Shown in pieces: positions 54,660 through 61,691 of a stretch of DNA of 64,000 nt. Under the pieces are notes generated by a model. It searched no databases. It had not been told where the DNA came from and saw only the letters and a program-made list of their open reading frames with translations. Every line of letters begins with the position of its first letter. Position 1 is the stretch's first letter. Origin of the DNA: Streptomyces griseoflavus (GTDB lineage Bacteria > Actinomycetota > Actinomycetes > Streptomycetales > Streptomycetaceae); contig NZ_BMUC01000007.1 in NCBI RefSeq assembly GCF_014649995.1, positions 62,001-126,000 on the forward strand. The letters are read 5' to 3'. The translations under genes and the position numbers were made by a program.

Positions 54660-57600
54660 ATGCTCGATGGCGTGGAGACCAAGTCCGTCAGCCCCGTGTT
54701 CGTAGGCCGCGTCAGCGAGTTCGACACGCTGAACGACGCGCTCGCCCGCGCCGACGCCGGTGAACCGCAGGCGTTGCTGGTCGGCGGCGAGGCCGGCGTC
54801 GGCAAGACCCGCCTCCTCGAGGAGTTCGCCGCCGCCGCCCGCCGCCGGGGCGCGATCGTCGCGCTCGGCGGCTGCGTCGAGATCGGCGCCGACGGACTGC
54901 CCTTCGCCCCCTTCTCCACCGCGCTGCGCCACCTGCGCCGCGAACTGCCCGGGCAACTCGCCGCCGCCTCCAGCGGACAGGAGGACGAACTCGCCCGGCT
55001 GCTGCCCGAACTCGGCCCCGCCGCCCGCGAGCCCCGGCGCGACGAACAGGGCGTGGCCCGCCTCTTCGAACTCACCGCCCGCCTGCTGGAACGCGTCGCC
55101 GCCGACCACACCGTCGTCCTCGCCCTGGAGGACCTGCACTGGGCCGACGCCTCCACCCGCCACCTGCTCACCTATCTGCTCCGCACCCTGCGCACCGGCC
55201 GGCTCGTCGTCCTCGCCACCTACCGCTCCGACGACATCCACCGCCGCCATCCCCTGCGGCCCCTCCTCGCCGAACTCGACCGGCTCCGCACGGTGCGGCG
55301 CGTCGAACTCGGCCGCTTCAACCGCGACGAGGTCCACCGGCAGATCGCCGGCATCATCGACCGCCAACCCGACCCCCAACTCGTCGACGACATCTTCGGC
55401 CGCTCCGACGGCAACGCCTTCTTCGTCGAGGAACTCGCCGTCGCCGCCGACGAGGGCTGCTGCGCCGGCCTCACCGACTCCCTGCGCGACCTGCTCCTGG
55501 TCCGCGTCGAAAGCCTGCCGGAGAGCGCCCAGTCGGTCGCCCGGATCGTCGCCGAGGGCGGCTCCACCGTCGAGGACCGCCTGCTGGCCGCCGTCGCCCG
55601 GCTCACCGAGGACGACCTCATCGAGGCCCTGCGGGCCGGCGTCCACGCCGGCATCCTCTCCCCGGCGCCCGAGCGCGACGGCTACCGCTTCCGCCACTCC
55701 CTGGTCCGCGAGGCCGTCAGCGACGACCTGCTGCCCGGCGAACGCTCCCGGCTCAACCGCCGTTACGCCGAAGCCCTGGAGGCCGACCCCACCCTCGTCC
55801 CCGCCGACGAGCGGGTGACCCGCCTGGCCACCTACTGGTACCACGCCCACGACGCCGCCAAGGCCCTGCCCACCGTCCTCGACGCCTCCGTCGAGGCCCG
55901 CAGGCGCCACGCCTACTCCGAACAACTGCGCCTGCTGGAAAGGGCCATGGAGCTGTGGGACGCGGTCCCCGACGCCGTCCGGGCCACCTTGCGCCCCGTC
56001 GACTACGCCGAGGTCTACCCTCCGTGCGGCTGTGACCCGCGGACCACGCCGCTGCGCTACCTCGACCTGATGGCCGAGGCCGCCGTCGCCGGCCGCCGCT
56101 GCGGCGAACGCGAACGCGCCCTGAAGATCACCAAGAGGGCGCTGCGCCTCCTCGACGAGGACCCCGACCCGCTGCGCGCCGCCTGGTTCTGGGAGCAGCG
56201 CTCCCGCCTCACCCAGGCCCTCGCCCGCGGCGACGGCTGGGCCGAACTCGCCACCGCGCAGGACCTGGTGCGCGGACTGCCGCCCTCCGAGGTGCACGCC
56301 GAGGTCCTCGCCTCCGCGGCCAGCTGGTCGATGCTGCACCGACCCGGACCGGAGGCCATGGCCGCGGCCGAGAGCGCCGTCGAGTACGCGCGCATGGTCG
56401 GCGCGCAGGACATCGAACTCAACGCCCGGCTCACCCTCGGCGGTCTGATGGTCGACGCCGGTGACATCGAGACCGGGCTCGCCGAGATGTACGAGGTCAA
56501 GGACCGGGCGACCGAACTGGGCGTGGACATGGTGGTGGCCCGCGCCCATGTGAACCTCCCGTCCGTCCTCGAGGGCGTCGGCCGCTCCGAGGAGGCCGCG
56601 CGCCTCCTCCAGGAAGGTGTCCACGTCACCCGCAGACTCGGGCTGCTGGACTCCGAGGGCTGGGTGTGGGGCAACCTCGCCGAGTGCCTGCACTCCCTCG
56701 GCCGCTGGGACGAGGCGGCGCGGGCCGCGGCCAACGCCCAGCGTCTGGAGCAGAGCGCCAAGCCGCGTGCCGGCGGCTCGATGCGCCTGGCGTGCCTCGC
56801 GTACGACCGGGGAGACCTTGCGGAGGCGGCCCGCCGTCTCGCCGACGCCCGCACCTTCTTCGGCACCCACGACCCGATGCCGCAGTACGCCCTCCCCATG
56901 AAGTGGGTCGCCCTCGGTGTCGCCGCCGCCGAAGGACGCCTCCAGGACGCCCGCGCCGAACTGCTCGACGCCCTCGGCACCGGACTCCCGCCCGGCACCC
57001 AGCGCTACGGCTGGCCGCTGCTGCTCGCCGCCACGACCGTGGAGGCGGACGCCCACGGGGAGGCGGCGGCCGAGCCCGGCAGGCCGGAGATCCTTCAGCG
57101 GATCCGCCGGGCCGCCAAGTCCCTGACGACCGGCGTGCCGGTGTGGCACGCCTACAACGTGTGGCTGCGCGCCGAGCTGCTGCGCGCCGAGGGACGGTTC
57201 GTGCCGGACGAGTGGTCCGCTGCCGTCGAGGCGGTGGAGCCGCTGGGGCGGCCCTACGACCTCGCACGCGTGCGCTACCGGCTCGCGGAGGCGCTGCTCT
57301 CCTCCGGCGCGGGCGACGACGAACGCGCCCGCGCCACGGAACTGCTGCGGCTGGTCGACGCCGTCGCGGACCACCTCGGCGCCGCACCGCTGGCCCGCTC
57401 CGCCACCCTGCTGGCGCAACGCGCGCGTCTGGCACTGGTGCCCGCCGTCCGCGGCGGCGACCGGGGCCCCGCCGATCCGGTGGAGGCGCTCGGCCTCACC
57501 AGCAGGGAACGCGACGTCCTGCGCCTGGTGGCGGCCGGCCACACCAACCGCCGCATCGCCGAGGAACTGTTCATCTCCCCGAAGACGGCCAGCGTCCATG

Positions 57601-57713
57601 TCTCCAACATCCTCGCCAAGATGGGCGTCTCCGGCCGGGGCGAGGCGGCGGCGGTGGCCCACCGGCTCGGCCTGTTCCCGGCGGAGTCCGGGGAACGCCT
57701 GGCGGCGGGATGA
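54660..57713 (+). CDS. Large ATPase-LuxR family transcriptional regulator
   Basis: 1,017 residues. ATG 54660 is preferred to ATG 54624 because GGAGG lies 8 bases before it. Walker A GGEAGVGKTRLLEEF at about 42-56, then Walker B VVLALEDLHWADAST and LVVLATYRSDD. The middle is TPR-like helices, and the C-terminal LuxR helix-turn-helix (946-1005) has LTSRERDVLRLVAAGHTNRRIAEELFISPKTASVHVSNILAKMG. Such LAL-type regulators usually activate nearby genes in response to a ligand; targets are not evident here. Confidence 0.92.
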   Translation: MLDGVETKSVSPVFVGRVSEFDTLNDALARADAGEPQALLVGGEAGVGKTRLLEEFAAAARRRGAIVALGGCVEIGADGLPFAPFSTALRHLRRELPGQLAAASSGQEDELARLLPELGPAAREPRRDEQGVARLFELTARLLERVAADHTVVLALEDLHWADASTRHLLTYLLRTLRTGRLVVLATYRSDDIHRRHPLRPLLAELDRLRTVRRVELGRFNRDEVHRQIAGIIDRQPDPQLVDDIFGRSDGNAFFVEELAVAADEGCCAGLTDSLRDLLLVRVESLPESAQSVARIVAEGGSTVEDRLLAAVARLTEDDLIEALRAGVHAGILSPAPERDGYRFRHSLVREAVSDDLLPGERSRLNRRYAEALEADPTLVPADERVTRLATYWYHAHDAAKALPTVLDASVEARRRHAYSEQLRLLERAMELWDAVPDAVRATLRPVDYAEVYPPCGCDPRTTPLRYLDLMAEAAVAGRRCGERERALKITKRALRLLDEDPDPLRAAWFWEQRSRLTQALARGDGWAELATAQDLVRGLPPSEVHAEVLASAASWSMLHRPGPEAMAAAESAVEYARMVGAQDIELNARLTLGGLMVDAGDIETGLAEMYEVKDRATELGVDMVVARAHVNLPSVLEGVGRSEEAARLLQEGVHVTRRLGLLDSEGWVWGNLAECLHSLGRWDEAARAAANAQRLEQSAKPRAGGSMRLACLAYDRGDLAEAARRLADARTFFGTHDPMPQYALPMKWVALGVAAAEGRLQDARAELLDALGTGLPPGTQRYGWPLLLAATTVEADAHGEAAAEPGRPEILQRIRRAAKSLTTGVPVWHAYNVWLRAELLRAEGRFVPDEWSAAVEAVEPLGRPYDLARVRYRLAEALLSSGAGDDERARATELLRLVDAVADHLGAAPLARSATLLAQRARLALVPAVRGGDRGPADPVEALGLTSRERDVLRLVAAGHTNRRIAEELFISPKTASVHVSNILAKMGVSGRGEAAAVAHRLGLFPAESGERLAAG

Positions 57714-57750
57714 TGGCCGTACGACGCACACGGCCCCGGGAAGGGGAGCG

Positions 57751-57945
57751 ATGTTCAACGCCTTCGAGGACCTCTTCGCGCCGGGCCGCAAGCACACCCG
57801 TGACGAGCAGAACCGCCTGGAGCTGACCCGGGAGGACGCCGGCGACACCGACCCCGGCCGGGGACCGATAGACCTCGCGTCCGGAAAGGTCACCGTCCGG
57901 TCGCCGGTGTCGCCGGAGGAGGAAGCGGAACGGGAGAGGGCGTGA
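57751..57945 (+). CDS. DUF6191-type small protein
   Basis: 64 residues. MFNAFEDLFAPGRKHTRDEQ and LELTREDAGDTDPGRGPIDL with SGKVTVRSP match the family I know as DUF6191. Hydrophilic and charged, probably cytoplasmic. GGGGAG lies before ATG 57751. Function is unknown. It follows the LuxR-type gene by 37 bases and converges with the dehydrogenase gene. Confidence 0.7.
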   Translation: MFNAFEDLFAPGRKHTRDEQNRLELTREDAGDTDPGRGPIDLASGKVTVRSPVSPEEEAERERA

Positions 57946-57952
57946 ACGCCCG

Positions 57953-59116
57953 CTAGCTCACCTGGAGCTCCAGGATGCGGTCGTCGCCGTCCCTCGGCTC
58001 GACCCTGCCGTCGGTGTTGCTGGTGACCAGCCACAGCTTGTCGTCGCCCGCCGCGACCACCGTGCGCAGCCGGCCGTACTCGCCCTTCAGGAAGGACTGC
58101 GGATCCGCCGAGGCCTCCGTGCCCTTCAGGGGTATGCGCCACAGGCGCTCGCCACGCAGGCCCGCCATCCAGACCGAGCCCTCGGCGTAGGCGATGCCGC
58201 TGGGGGAGGCGTCCTCCGGGCGCCACTGTTCGACCGGGTCGTGGAACTCACCGTCGCCGGACTCGCCCTCCGCCTCCGGCCAGCCGTAGTTGTCGCCCGG
58301 CTTGATCGCGTTCAGCTCGTCCCAGGTGTTCTGGCCGAACTCCGAGGCGAACAGGCGCTGCTTGCCGTCCCAGGCCAGACCCTGCACATTGCGGTGCCCG
58401 TAGCTGTACACCGCGGAGTCGGGGAACGGGTTGCCCGGGGCGGGCTCACCGTCCGGGGTCAGCCGAAGGATCTTGCCGCCGAGCGACTTCTTGTCCTGGG
58501 ACAGGCCCGTGTCGCCGCTCTCGCCCGTGCCCACGTACAGCATCTTGTCCGGGCCGAAGGCGATCCGCCCGCCGTTGTGCACACCGCCCTTGGGGATGCC
58601 CCGGAACACCGTGTCCGGTGCGCCCAGTTGCTCTCCGGCCGGCTTCTTCTCGTCGTGTATCAGGCGGACGACGCGGTTGTCGGAGGCAGAGGTGAAGTAG
58701 GCGTAGATCATGCGGTCCGAGGCGTACCCGGGGGAGAGGGCGATGCCCAGCAGTCCTCCCTCGCCGGACGGCGACACCCCCTGCACCTCGCCCAGCTCGG
58801 TCTTCCGCCCGGTCCTGCCGTCGATCCGGGTGATCGTCGCCTCGTCCCGGGAGGACACCAGGAGGCCGCCGCCCGGGAGGGGTGCCAGACCCCAGGGGCT
58901 CTTCAGGCCCGTCGCGACCGTGCGGAGCACCTTCACCGACCCCTTGGCGGGTGGGGTCTCCTCCCCGGACCGCTCCGGGGCCGACGAGCGCGCCGTCGTG
59001 TCACTCGGGGAGGCGCTGCCGTCTCCCCCCGCTGCCGCTCCGTCGTCGGAGGAGCAGCCGGCTGTCAGCAGGAGTGCGGCGGCGGCCAGCACGGCCGACA
59101 CGGCTCGATGTCGCAC
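57953..59116 (-). CDS. PQQ-type sugar dehydrogenase-like lipoprotein
   Basis: 387 residues from GTG 59116, with GAAGGGA upstream. Signal peptide with lipobox LLLTAGCSSDD. The rest is a beta-propeller of the glucose/sorbosone dehydrogenase family: GLKSPWGLAPLPGGGLLVSSRDEA, GLLGIALSPGY, GGVHNGGRIAFGPDKMLYVGTGE, YSYGHRNVQGLAWD and ASEFGQNTWDELN. It probably acts outside the membrane. Whether it binds PQQ is inferred only from the family; it may act on a cell-wall or extracellular sugar. Confidence 0.88.
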   Translation of the reverse strand: MRHRAVSAVLAAAALLLTAGCSSDDGAAAGGDGSASPSDTTARSSAPERSGEETPPAKGSVKVLRTVATGLKSPWGLAPLPGGGLLVSSRDEATITRIDGRTGRKTELGEVQGVSPSGEGGLLGIALSPGYASDRMIYAYFTSASDNRVVRLIHDEKKPAGEQLGAPDTVFRGIPKGGVHNGGRIAFGPDKMLYVGTGESGDTGLSQDKKSLGGKILRLTPDGEPAPGNPFPDSAVYSYGHRNVQGLAWDGKQRLFASEFGQNTWDELNAIKPGDNYGWPEAEGESGDGEFHDPVEQWRPEDASPSGIAYAEGSVWMAGLRGERLWRIPLKGTEASADPQSFLKGEYGRLRTVVAAGDDKLWLVTSNTDGRVEPRDGDDRILELQVS

Positions 59117-59247
59117 GATGGTGTCCCTTCGACGCGGCGGGTTCTACCTGTCATACACCGCTCGCGCCTCCCAGGTTCCCGATCGTCCGGTCCCCAACCG
59201 CGCGACCGCACGCCGTCCGCCCCGCCCGCGGGGGCCGTCGGACCCGG

Positions 59248-60246
59248 TCAGTCCCACGATCCCAGCGCCGCGGGCAGCCGCGCGATCTCCGTGAGGTCCT
59301 GCTCCGTGAGGCGCAGCTCCGCCGCCGCGGCGTTCTCGGTGACCCACCGTTCCCGCTTGGTGCCCGGGACCGGGACGACCTGGTCGCCCCGGCTCAGCAC
59401 CCACGCCAGGGCCACCTGCGCCGGGGTGACGTGCGCGCCGTGGCGGCGGGCGATTCGGCGCAGGCCGACCACGATCGGCTGGTTCGCGGCCATCATCTCG
59501 GCCGTGAAGCGGGGGTGCCGGGCGCGCAGGTCGTCCGCCTCGAAGCCCACGCCCGGCGTCAGCGTCCCGGTCAGGAAGCCGTTGCCCAGCGGCATCGCGG
59601 CGAGGAAGCCGACCCCGCGCGAGCGGCACCACGGCAGCAGCGTCTCCAGCGCCTCCGGCGACCACACGGACAGTTCCGCCTCCACCGCGCTCACCGGGAA
59701 GACCTGCTGGACCCGCTCCAGCTGCCGGACCGTCGCGTCGTGCAGCCGCGCCCCGGCCCGCCGGGACGACCGCGCCCCGACCGCGCACAGCCCGAGCGCC
59801 CTGACCTTGCCCGCCCGGACCAGCTCGGCCATCGCGCCCCAGGTCTCCTCGACCGGGACCTCCGGGTCGGCGCGGTGCAACTGGTAGAGGTCGATGACAT
59901 CGGTCTGCAGCCGGCGCAGCGACGCGTCGCAGGCCCTTCTCACGTACCCGGGGCGGCCGTTGGCCACGATGTGCTGGTCGCCCACCAACAGTCCGACCTT
60001 CGTCGACACGAAGGCGTCGCGGCGCCGCTCCTTCAACACCCGCCCCAGCAGCAGCTCGTTGGTGAACGGGCCGTACATGTCGGCGGTGTCGAGGAGGGTG
60101 GAGCCCGCGTCCAGCGCCCGGTGCACCGCCCTGAGCGACTCCTCGCCGCGCTGCCGGGACGAGCTGTACGCCCAGCTCATCGGCATGCACCCGAGTCCTA
60201 CCGCCCCCACCGCGAGCGCCGCCGCGCCGATAGTCCTGCGCTCCAC
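59248..60246 (-). CDS. Aldo/keto reductase
   Basis: 332 residues from GTG 60246, with GGAGGG upstream. The catalytic set is present: LLDTADMYGPFTNELL (Asp and Tyr), VSTKVGLL (Lys) and DLYQLHRAD (His). The NADPH-binding end has VPVPGTKRERWVTENAAAAEL. Substrate unknown. It begins 76 bases from the divergent dehydrogenase gene and lies 131 bases before the lipoprotein dehydrogenase start on the same strand. Confidence 0.93.
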   Translation of the reverse strand: MERRTIGAAALAVGAVGLGCMPMSWAYSSSRQRGEESLRAVHRALDAGSTLLDTADMYGPFTNELLLGRVLKERRRDAFVSTKVGLLVGDQHIVANGRPGYVRRACDASLRRLQTDVIDLYQLHRADPEVPVEETWGAMAELVRAGKVRALGLCAVGARSSRRAGARLHDATVRQLERVQQVFPVSAVEAELSVWSPEALETLLPWCRSRGVGFLAAMPLGNGFLTGTLTPGVGFEADDLRARHPRFTAEMMAANQPIVVGLRRIARRHGAHVTPAQVALAWVLSRGDQVVPVPGTKRERWVTENAAAAELRLTEQDLTEIARLPAALGSWD

Positions 60247-60321
60247 CTGCTCGTGACCCTCCCTCTCCGGCCCCCCAACCTAACCTCTGCCGTGAACGGC
60301 TCCTGAACTAGCCTCCCGACC

Positions 60322-61275
60322 ATGACTGCTGCTGACGTATGGCTCCCGATCCCGCCGGACGAGATCGACGGACTCCCCGAGGGCCCGCGCTACCGCTTCT
60401 GGGACGGAGCCGAGGAGTTCCCCGCCGATCCGGCCGACTGCGGCTTCTACGTCGTGCCGTACATGAAGCCCGCCGGGGTGGGCGTGCGGCCGCTGCCGCT
60501 GATGCGTTCCGTGCGCGTCGTGCAGACCCTGTCGGCCGGCACCGACCACGTCGAGCCGGGACTGAAGAGCCTGCCCCCGGGGGTGCGGCTGTGCAACGCG
60601 CGCGGGGTGCACGAGGCCAGCACCGCGGAGCTCGCCCTCGCGCTGATCCTCGCCTCCCTGCGCGGCATCCCCGGCTTCGTGCGGGCCCAGGACGAGGGGA
60701 ACTGGCAGGGCGGCTTCCGGCCCGCGCTCGCCGACAGGAACGTGCTCATCGTGGGGTACGGATCGATCGGCGCGGCCATCGAGGACCGGCTCGTTCCGTT
60801 CGAACTCGCGCGGGTGGCGCGCGTCGCGCGCTCCGCCCGCACCACGGAGCGCGGGCCGGTGCACCCGCTCACCGAACTGCCCTCCCTGCTGCCGGAGGCG
60901 GACGTCGTCGTCCTCTCCACCCCGCTGACGGAGACCACCCGGCACCTCGTCGACGCCGGTTTCCTGGCCCGGATGAAGGACGGCGCCCTGCTCGTGAACG
61001 TGGCCCGCGGCGGCGTGGTCGACACCAAGGCGCTGCTGACCGAGCTGGAGAGCGGACGCATCACCGCGGCCCTCGACGTCACGGATCCGGAACCGCTCCC
61101 TTCGGATCACCCCTTGTGGCGTGCTCCGGGTGTGCTCGTCACCCCGCACGTCGGCGGACCGACGTCCGCCTTCCGGCCGCGCGCCGAACGGCTGCTGCGG
61201 GATCAATTGCGCCGATACGTGAACCACGAGGAGCCCGGGAACGTGGTCCTGGTGACGGGAGCGGAAGGCAGGTAG
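60322..61275 (+). CDS. D-2-hydroxyacid dehydrogenase family protein
   Basis: 317 residues. Rossmann loop VLIVGYGSIGAAIEDRL, catalytic Arg region NVARGGVVDTKALLTEL, DVTDPEPLPSDHPLW and PHVGGPT (catalytic His). It reduces 2-oxoacids or oxidises D-2-hydroxyacids with NAD(P)H; exact substrate unknown. TAGCCT at 60309-60314 lies 7 bases before the ATG and no ribosome binding site is visible, so a leaderless message is likely. Divergent from the aldo/keto reductase gene. Confidence 0.92.
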   Translation: MTAADVWLPIPPDEIDGLPEGPRYRFWDGAEEFPADPADCGFYVVPYMKPAGVGVRPLPLMRSVRVVQTLSAGTDHVEPGLKSLPPGVRLCNARGVHEASTAELALALILASLRGIPGFVRAQDEGNWQGGFRPALADRNVLIVGYGSIGAAIEDRLVPFELARVARVARSARTTERGPVHPLTELPSLLPEADVVVLSTPLTETTRHLVDAGFLARMKDGALLVNVARGGVVDTKALLTELESGRITAALDVTDPEPLPSDHPLWRAPGVLVTPHVGGPTSAFRPRAERLLRDQLRRYVNHEEPGNVVLVTGAEGR

Positions 61276-61357
61276 TCCGCTTCGGGTACCGTCCGCGTTT
61301 TCCCGGGCGCGGTGGGTACTCATATATCTGTTGATCGTTACAGAGCGTAGAGAAGCT

Positions 61358-61411
61358 ATGTCCCTGAGTGACGATACTGGTGTATCGTCCCGAAAGGGGC
61401 TGCGCCGCTGA
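61358..61411 (+). CDS. Possible 17-residue leader peptide
   Basis: ATG 61358 with AGAGAAG just upstream encodes MSLSDDTGVSSRKGLRR and then stops. The coding stretch contains an 8-base inverted repeat. It could be a regulatory leader peptide or chance; nothing in the sequence proves translation. Confidence 0.25.
   Translation: MSLSDDTGVSSRKGLRR
61370..61389. promoter_or_regulatory. Perfect inverted repeat
   Basis: GACGATAC at 61370-61377 and GTATCGTC at 61382-61389 are perfect inverted arms around TGGT. It lies about 300 bases upstream of the c-di-GMP gene and inside the possible leader peptide. It may be an operator or an RNA hairpin. Confidence 0.5.
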
Positions 61412-61460
61412 CCTACGGCGCGGGGGACGGACACGGAGACTGCGAGGGGGGCGACGGACG

Positions 61461-61691
61461 ATGCACGGCCTGTGGACGAGCGATCCGACGCGGCGGAGCC
61501 GTCGACTGCGACACTGGCGCGCGGACGCGCGCGGCCGCGGTCATCACGGCGGCCATCACACCCGGCCCGACGACCGGACCGACAGCCCCGGTCCGCCACG
61601 CCCCCGGCACGGCGTCCGCGGGGGCCACACCCCGCGGGCGCACCGGGGGCCGAGGGATCCGGGAGCGGCGCGGACCGGGAGCACCCGGTGA
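61461..61691 (+). CDS. Possible 76-residue His/Arg-rich ORF
   Basis: ATG 61461 with GGGGGG about 8 bases upstream opens MHGLWTSDPTRRSRRLRHWR and stays rich in Arg, His, Gly and Pro to a TGA that overlaps the GTG of the c-di-GMP gene (GTGA). No family recognised. The other two plus-strand frames are also open over much of this GC-rich stretch, so it may not be coding. Confidence 0.25.
   Translation: MHGLWTSDPTRRSRRLRHWRADARGRGHHGGHHTRPDDRTDSPGPPRPRHGVRGGHTPRAHRGPRDPGAARTGSTR

Larger units (their letters stand above)
61276..61687 (+). promoter_or_regulatory. Leader region of the PAS-GGDEF-EAL gene
   Basis: About 410 bases. The first 130 are AT-richer than average (ACTCATATATCTGTTGATCG and onwards) and probably hold the promoter. 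A 17-codon frame and a perfect inverted repeat, listed separately, lie at 61358-61411. The rest may carry a 76-codon frame. No BldD-type operator could be assigned with confidence, though c-di-GMP genes are often controlled by BldD. Confidence 0.45.

Noticed and set aside
54186-58226. Very long antisense open frame (about 1,350 codons) opposite the LuxR-type regulator
   Set aside because: Gly/Ala/Arg-rich with no domains; the plus-strand regulator has intact Walker A and LuxR motifs.
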